A DNA stretch of 45,495 bases from Lachnospiraceae bacterium. Its GTDB lineage: Bacteria > Bacillota > Clostridia > Lachnospirales > Lachnospiraceae. This document shows, one piece after another, positions 40,679-45,495 of the stretch. Numbering within the stretch: position 1 is the stretch's first letter; each line of letters begins with the position of its first letter. Under the pieces are notes generated by a model. That model did not search any database. It saw only the letters and a program-made list of their open reading frames with translations, and was not told where the DNA came from. The stretch covers positions 1 through 45,495 of the forward strand of contig WRLH01000024.1 in the NCBI GenBank assembly GCA_009777715.1, given 5' to 3'. The position numbers and the translations under genes are program-made.

Positions 40679-41530
40679 CTACTCTATCCGCAATCCCATG
40701 TTCGGGCTTACGGAAACAATTTCATCAAATATGACTGCTTTCTGCTTGATTACGTAATAAAAGGTTTTAGGCATCCTCATGTTGATGGGGATGTCATCAG
40801 CGGCAACTACAATGTCCACTTTGTTATTAAATAAATTTCCGGCGGCATCTTCTGAAAGCTGGCCGCGGATGCCATTAAACCATGTCAGAAAATCTGTCTG
40901 GAAATTATCCATTACCCCGCATATGATTTCTTTTTGCGCGGCCGTCCAGTTTTCTATCTCGTCAATATGCCTAGTTTTAAATTCCCCAACCCAAGCATTG
41001 AACTGGCCTGCAAAAAAACCAAAATCAACATCATTAAATTTAGAAGCAATGAATCCGCATAATTCCGGATCGTGGCGCGTGTCCTTTATGTCGGCTTGAG
41101 TAATCCTGACTGCTCCGGGGCGGACCGTAATCTCTGCCAAACATTTTTCTTGTATGACATCATCGTTAGTCAGCGGCGGCGGTGACGGTATCTGCGAATA
41201 GTGGCCAGAAACTATTATTATGCTGGGCCGTCTTGCCGCTTCATCATTACGGATTATCACACGGTCAACCCTCGTCATTACCGCATGGGCCTGCCCAACT
41301 GAAAGTTCGAGGATGGTATTATTATGGATTGTTTTTTCATTTAAAAAAGCGTAGCCAGTACGCGGCCCCCCATCAACTTTAATTTTCATATTGCTGCCGT
41401 CAGCGGTGACCCCAAGATGGCCTAACGAAACGCCTTCCTTGAAGAATGGCGCATTATTGACATTCATGTCCAGGCCGTTATATGCCCTGTCACCGTTTAC
41501 TGAATTGTAGTAATATCCTATTACTGCCAT
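40679..41530 (-). CDS. Phage baseplate/receptor-region structural protein
   Basis: This 283-residue protein is not assigned to a named family. It begins MAVIGYYYNSVNGDRAYNGL, has a beta-rich first half with a positively selected-looking set of Asn and Gly, and ends SVSPNMGLRIE. It lies between a Gp37-like tail protein and a collagen-like fibre and starts at 41530 after AAAGGAG. Position suggests a baseplate or upper fibre protein of the siphovirus tail tip. Confidence 0.65.
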   Translation of the reverse strand: MAVIGYYYNSVNGDRAYNGLDMNVNNAPFFKEGVSLGHLGVTADGSNMKIKVDGGPRTGYAFLNEKTIHNNTILELSVGQAHAVMTRVDRVIIRNDEAARRPSIIIVSGHYSQIPSPPPLTNDDVIQEKCLAEITVRPGAVRITQADIKDTRHDPELCGFIASKFNDVDFGFFAGQFNAWVGEFKTRHIDEIENWTAAQKEIICGVMDNFQTDFLTWFNGIRGQLSEDAAGNLFNNKVDIVVAADDIPINMRMPKTFYYVIKQKAVIFDEIVSVSPNMGLRIE

Positions 41531-41545
41531 CTAAACTCCTTTCCT

Positions 41546-42592
41546 TTATTCGTCAAAATCCAGCGAAACTGGCAATGGATGACCGAACGTAGGGACTATA
41601 AACATTCCGCTGCCTTCGTATACTTCGCATATTTCTGTTATCCGCAAATCGTATGTTGCTTTGCCCCATTTTTCTTTTTTTATGGTGACGACATCGCCAA
41701 GGTCGTAATCTTTCCGGTACACAAAATTTTTGTCCGGCGACACCTCTGTCTCAAAATTTTCTATGGCTGAATGCTTTGACAGATATTCTAGTCCTGCTGC
41801 CTTTAATTCTTCAATATATTGGATTTCTTCCATGTTTTCATTGCTGATATTCCGGGCATCATAAAATTTTTCTATTAAGCCAAACCCCTCCCCGCCGCCA
41901 ACAGACACAAAAACCCTTTCTTCGCCTTCCCCCGCTCCGCCGACAACTACTTTTGTGACAAGGCCATGGTCTGAATATGTATATCTGGCATTATTCAGAT
42001 TTTCATATGCTTCCGAAAAAATGACCCTAGGATTTATATTCTGCGAAAATGAGCGGTCCACGCCTTTGTATGACTCGAATGTCATTTTCTTTTTCCTAAA
42101 ATCAGCCGTCACCTTCATGCCTAATTCTGCTGCCCGGCATATTTTTGACATTACCGCCAATAAGCTTTTATATGTTGCCTGAAACCTTATTTTTGCGGCA
42201 TCGCCGATTGGTTCGGCAATGTCCATCATGGGTATTGGAGACACCCTCTTTAACATAAACCTCAAAGCCTCCTCGGCTGTTCCATTAAAATTTACCATTG
42301 GGCCGGTCAGCCGGTCATTAAGGTAAATCGGCAAAAAATAGCCTTTTATTATGATTGCGTTTGATTCCCTGCTTTCTTCAATAATCTGGTCGCCTCGGAT
42401 TACAGCCGCTTCTTTCCGGTCTTGCTTAGTAACTAAATTGCCGGGCTTTAAAAGCCTTATGTTTTCTTCCGTTACCGGGCAATGCAATTCCATTTCCCCA
42501 CACTCATAATATTTTCTCGTCCATGTCAGCGATGAAAAATTGTCAATCGTTCCGAGCCTGTCCATTTGCTGGTCATAAATAAATAATTCCAT
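41546..42592 (-). CDS. Tail-associated protein, Gp37-like
   Basis: This 348-residue protein resembles the siphovirus ReqiPepy6 Gp37-like group (MELFIYDQQMDRLGTIDNFS, then WTRKYYECGEMELHCP), which sits after the distal tail protein in Firmicute phages and is probably a tail-tip hub component. The start is placed at ATG 42592, one base after the stop of the distal tail gene, behind GGGGGTG. The longer frame to 42688 is rejected because it overlaps the distal tail gene. Confidence 0.75.
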   Translation of the reverse strand: MELFIYDQQMDRLGTIDNFSSLTWTRKYYECGEMELHCPVTEENIRLLKPGNLVTKQDRKEAAVIRGDQIIEESRESNAIIIKGYFLPIYLNDRLTGPMVNFNGTAEEALRFMLKRVSPIPMMDIAEPIGDAAKIRFQATYKSLLAVMSKICRAAELGMKVTADFRKKKMTFESYKGVDRSFSQNINPRVIFSEAYENLNNARYTYSDHGLVTKVVVGGAGEGEERVFVSVGGGEGFGLIEKFYDARNISNENMEEIQYIEELKAAGLEYLSKHSAIENFETEVSPDKNFVYRKDYDLGDVVTIKKEKWGKATYDLRITEICEVYEGSGMFIVPTFGHPLPVSLDFDE

Positions 42593-42593
42593 T

Positions 42594-43550
42594 TTACACC
42601 CCCAAATATGACAATCGGTAATATATTGACACCAGCAAATTATCAATCCCTTCATCTGCCGCATATGTGATTGTGTTCGTGCCGTCAATTAATTGAATGA
42701 ATGCCGCATCCTCATCCAAAAACCTGTTGATTGACACGCCGTAACGGCTGACAACTTTGTTCCAATCAACGACCCCAAATCTGTCCGTAAGCTTCTCAAT
42801 GTCGGCATTGCTTATGCCGTCAAGCAAAAATATGTTTTTATTCCCGGTGTGGGTATTAATTACTGCGTATTGGCCAGCACCTAAAATAAATGGGCTTTCC
42901 ATGCTTCCAATCTTGATAAACTGCCCCGACTCGGCATGATAAATGGCAGGGTTGGACACTTTATCATCGGCATAGAAAACGGTAGTCATGCCGATTCCGT
43001 CCATGCCGCTGTCATTTTCTATTGCCTTGACAAACTCGGCGCGGCGATACCCAAAGACTATCCCCTCTTCCGGGAAAAATGCCGGGAACGTCAAATTGCT
43101 TACCCATGAGGCCATAGTCACCCGGACATCGGTCAAATCGGTAAAATAGGGGCATGGGCAAATCAGCGACACGGCATAATCCCGGATGACACCTTTAATT
43201 TTTCCGGGGATAATGCTTTCGACAATATAATTAATCATTTTACGGCCGCCGCTCTCTGCATATTCCATTGTTCCGGGCCTTTTAATTGCAAAACAGCGAT
43301 ATAATATTTCCCGGTTTTGCTTATAGCTTTCGTCCATTTCAAAAGTAAGGATGATATTCCTCTGGATGGCAGTCGCCCCTTGGAAAGTCGAGCCGTCAGT
43401 CGTGGTGTTCTCGCTTGTGACGACATTGCTCTCAATTCCGTAAATGCCCTCAATGTCCAATAAATGAAAGGGTGAAAAAACGTCCCACCTAAAAGCAATG
43501 CTTATATCCTTATCGTTTGTGCATATCACTTTAATGTCCGTCATTGTCAT
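42594..43550 (-). CDS. Distal tail protein (Dit/Sipho_tail)
   Basis: This 318-residue protein matches the phage tail protein family that connects the tube to the tip (FQGATAIQRNIILTFEMDES near residues 55-75; INYIVESIIPGKIKGVIRDY near 105-125; ICPCPYFTD near 130). It starts four bases before the tape measure stop (ATGA overlap), as is typical for tape measure to Dit order. An alternative start is two codons downstream. Nothing is unusual. Confidence 0.8.
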   Translation of the reverse strand: MTMTDIKVICTNDKDISIAFRWDVFSPFHLLDIEGIYGIESNVVTSENTTTDGSTFQGATAIQRNIILTFEMDESYKQNREILYRCFAIKRPGTMEYAESGGRKMINYIVESIIPGKIKGVIRDYAVSLICPCPYFTDLTDVRVTMASWVSNLTFPAFFPEEGIVFGYRRAEFVKAIENDSGMDGIGMTTVFYADDKVSNPAIYHAESGQFIKIGSMESPFILGAGQYAVINTHTGNKNIFLLDGISNADIEKLTDRFGVVDWNKVVSRYGVSINRFLDEDAAFIQLIDGTNTITYAADEGIDNLLVSIYYRLSYLGV

Positions 43551-45495
43551 CCTTTCGCGGCTGCCAATACAAGATTCCTTGTCTGTATTTTTGTCTGCCT
43601 TGCCACCTCGTGAGGGCTTAATGGCTTAGGGCTTGAGATGTTTATCGTCTGGTTGTAATCGCCGCCCCTATTGCCGGGCATATCTTCCGGCAGACGGTTG
43701 ACCGAGTTCCCTGTAAGCGGCGTGACCACGGCCTTGCCGTTCACCATGCTTATCAGTTCCGGCCCGGCCTCGGCAACCATGGCCGTGCCTTCCTTCAATA
43801 CGCCACCTCGCGCAAGCCTTGGAAAAGATACGTTCCCTATGTCGCCTAAGCTTACGCCGGGGATCATGTTAATGATTTTAATGACACCGTTAATCATCCC
43901 TATAAATCTGTTAACAATTCCCTCAATTGTGTTGATGACGGCATTCATCGCCGATTTAAAGGCTTCACCTACGGCCTGTCCTATCTCGACTCCGCTCATG
44001 CTAAAAAGCTTCTTTATCCGCTCCCATAAATCAGTAAAAAACAATACTATGTTCCCAAAGCATTCCTGTATCTTTTCAAGGGCATTCTGGAATATGCCGC
44101 CAAACCATGAAGCAACATCAGAAAATGCCGCCTTGACATCGCCCCAACGTGCCTTGAACCATTGCCCAATTGCGGTAAAAACCTTTGTGATTCCGTCCCA
44201 AGCCTCTTTAAAGCGGCTAGAAAACCATTGGCCGACATCATTAAATATGCCTGTTATCCCATCCCAGAGGTTTTTGAAGAACGCCTTTATTTTTGCGACA
44301 AAATCATCAATGAAATTCCGGAAACCTTCGCAATTGTCATATAGCAGCTTAAACGCCCCGGCGAAAGGATTAACCAGCAATAGTAAAAGCCCTTGCCAGT
44401 TATCCTTGAAAAAATTGATGATTTTTTTGAATGCGTCCGGAAGCGCCTCGGTAAAAAAATTCTTTATTGCATCGAAAGCCGCAAAAAAAGCATTTTTTAT
44501 TGCATCCCAGATAGCATTTACTGCGTCCCTGAACCAATCGCATTTTTTATATAAAGCGACAATGCCTGCAACCAAAGCAATTATGGCTATGATTATTAAA
44601 GCTATCGGATTCATTGACATCACGGCATTCCAGGCCATCTGGGCGACTGTGGCTATTTTAGTGGCGGCAGTCAGTATAGCCTGTTTTGCCGCCATCGTTG
44701 CCTTGGCTTTGGCTAGCACTTGATATGCTTTTATCATTGCCGCTGCCCCTTGTGCCATTTTTCCAAATATGATGAGTGCGGGGGCGATGGCGGCAACGAC
44801 CGCGCCGATGGCCACGATGGCCGACTGCTGCCCGCTTGTCAGACCGGAAAACTTTTCAATGACACCCTGCACTTTTTCGGCCAGTTTCTGGAGTATCGGC
44901 ATAATAATATTGCCAACTGAAATGCCTACCCCCTCAAGCGATGCTTTTGTTTTGTTGAGCTGTGCTTGAAAACCGTCATTGACGGTTGCGGCGTGTCCGG
45001 CGGCTTGTCCTGCCCCATCGAATTTTTCACTTGCGGCCGCAAGTTCCCTGCTTAGCCCGCTTACCTCGGCTATACCCTCGCCGACTATCATGTTCCAGCC
45101 CTTTTGCGCGACTGAGTCGAAAATCATGGCTTCGTAACGGTTCCGCTGCTCGTCCGTGTGCGTGGAAAGCGCCGCTTCCAAATCTGCCAAGATGTCAAAC
45201 ATATCCCTGCTTGCGCCGAGATTGTCGTAAAGCTCTACATTAAGTTCCGCCAGCGCGTCAGCCGCCTTGTCGGTCGGTGTTGACAGATTTTTAAGAATTG
45301 CATTCAAAGAAGTCCCGGCAGCACCGCCTTTTAAACCATTTTCGGATAATGTTATCAAAATGGCGTTCACATCGTCAATGCTAAGGCCCGCCTGTGATGC
45401 CGCGCCGCCCACATTCACATAAGAATCCGCTAGCTGGGTAAGCTCTAGGTTTGTCAGCGTGGTTGTGGCGGCAAGGCTGTCCACGACTGCCTGCG
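43547..45495 (-). CDS. Tail tape measure protein, partial at the window edge
   Basis: This is the C-terminal part of a tail tape measure protein; the frame stays open through the right end, so the start lies outside. The visible part is at least 645 residues, with the PhageMin_Tail-like region (LTNLELTQLADSYVNVGGAA, SIDDVNAILITLSENGLKGG), Ala- and Lys-rich helices, a hydrophobic segment (NPIALIIIAIIALVAGIVAL) and repeated Trp-Phe-containing units (FKNLWDGITGIFND, FKEAWDGITKVFTA, FKARWGDVKAAFSD) of about 35-40 residues. It sets tail length and assists DNA entry in siphoviruses. Confidence 0.9.
   Translation of the reverse strand, partial: QAVVDSLAATTTLTNLELTQLADSYVNVGGAASQAGLSIDDVNAILITLSENGLKGGAAGTSLNAILKNLSTPTDKAADALAELNVELYDNLGASRDMFDILADLEAALSTHTDEQRNRYEAMIFDSVAQKGWNMIVGEGIAEVSGLSRELAAASEKFDGAGQAAGHAATVNDGFQAQLNKTKASLEGVGISVGNIIMPILQKLAEKVQGVIEKFSGLTSGQQSAIVAIGAVVAAIAPALIIFGKMAQGAAAMIKAYQVLAKAKATMAAKQAILTAATKIATVAQMAWNAVMSMNPIALIIIAIIALVAGIVALYKKCDWFRDAVNAIWDAIKNAFFAAFDAIKNFFTEALPDAFKKIINFFKDNWQGLLLLLVNPFAGAFKLLYDNCEGFRNFIDDFVAKIKAFFKNLWDGITGIFNDVGQWFSSRFKEAWDGITKVFTAIGQWFKARWGDVKAAFSDVASWFGGIFQNALEKIQECFGNIVLFFTDLWERIKKLFSMSGVEIGQAVGEAFKSAMNAVINTIEGIVNRFIGMINGVIKIINMIPGVSLGDIGNVSFPRLARGGVLKEGTAMVAEAGPELISMVNGKAVVTPLTGNSVNRLPEDMPGNRGGDYNQTINISSPKPLSPHEVARQTKIQTRNLVLAAAKG

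Larger units (their letters stand above)
36740..45495. mobile_element. Prophage, right-hand part (tail, lysis, end)
   Basis: From about 36740 to the window edge the genes are those of a siphovirus-like prophage on the minus strand: tape measure, distal tail, tail-associated protein, baseplate/fibre genes, holin-like genes and endolysin, then small regulatory or toxin genes. The left boundary is placed where the solute-binding protein loses family sequence. The integrase, capsid, portal and terminase genes must lie beyond 45495. The matching attachment site cannot be defined without the other end. Confidence 0.8.

Overview
The window looks like a chromosomal segment of a motile, monoderm Firmicute, most likely class Clostridia. 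The basis is the presence of codY, a topA-codY-flgB gene order that resembles the Bacillus/Clostridia order, strong AGGAGG-type ribosome binding sites throughout, a type IV pilus system without a secretin gene, and a siphovirus-type prophage. I cannot name a genus from sequence reading alone.

From left to right: 1-435 holds only repeats, including an imperfect palindrome and tandem copies of its right arm. On the minus strand, 436-5533 carries the start of the flagellar basal-body operon (flgB-flgC-fliE-fliF-fliG-fliH); fliI is not seen in the 435 bases that follow fliH. Then come codY (5762-6559) and topA (6742-8829). An RloA/RloB-type putative defence pair (8920-10942) has its own near-consensus promoter, an array of ATTTTGCA half-sites and a 17-bp tandem repeat across the rloA-rloB junction.

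The centre of the window (11063-30090) is a type IV pilus locus on the minus strand: pilB-pilC, then (after a plus-strand GT-C-like membrane protein gene with its own promoter) major pilin, prepilin peptidase, a PilM-PilN fusion, PilO, a 2706-residue prepilin with discoidin, GLUG and DUF11-like domains, a PilX/GspK-like protein lacking Glu5, and two more prepilins. The giant prepilin is the most striking object: its N-terminus is that of an ordinary type IV pilin, and the rest reads as a multi-domain adhesin. The inferred model is a monoderm pilus that carries a giant adhesin, probably near its tip, with the four small pilin-like proteins supplying the shaft and the priming complex.

Between pilB and a plus-strand sugar operon lies a compact, unlisted type I toxin-antitoxin candidate: a 29-residue membrane peptide and a convergent RNA share one bidirectional terminator. 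The sugar operon (30605-36007) encodes a GH13 alpha-glucosidase, a GH36 alpha-galactosidase and a GPH-family sugar symporter, consistent with uptake and splitting of alpha-galactosides and alpha-glucosides. It is followed by a truncated ABC-transporter substrate-binding lipoprotein gene, whose reading frame is lost where a prophage begins (about 36740). The prophage (to the right end, minus strand) shows tape measure, distal tail protein, tail-associated protein, baseplate/fibre genes including a collagen-like fibre, holin-like genes and a GH24 endolysin; its integrase, head and packaging genes are outside the window. Between the endolysin and the junction are a 39-residue membrane peptide (possible toxin), a 30-residue membrane peptide and a small XRE regulator.

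A recurrent theme is a set of ~90-140 bp imperfect palindromes placed between genes, several of them inside operons (141-282, 4124-4261, 6598-6720, 12966-13054).
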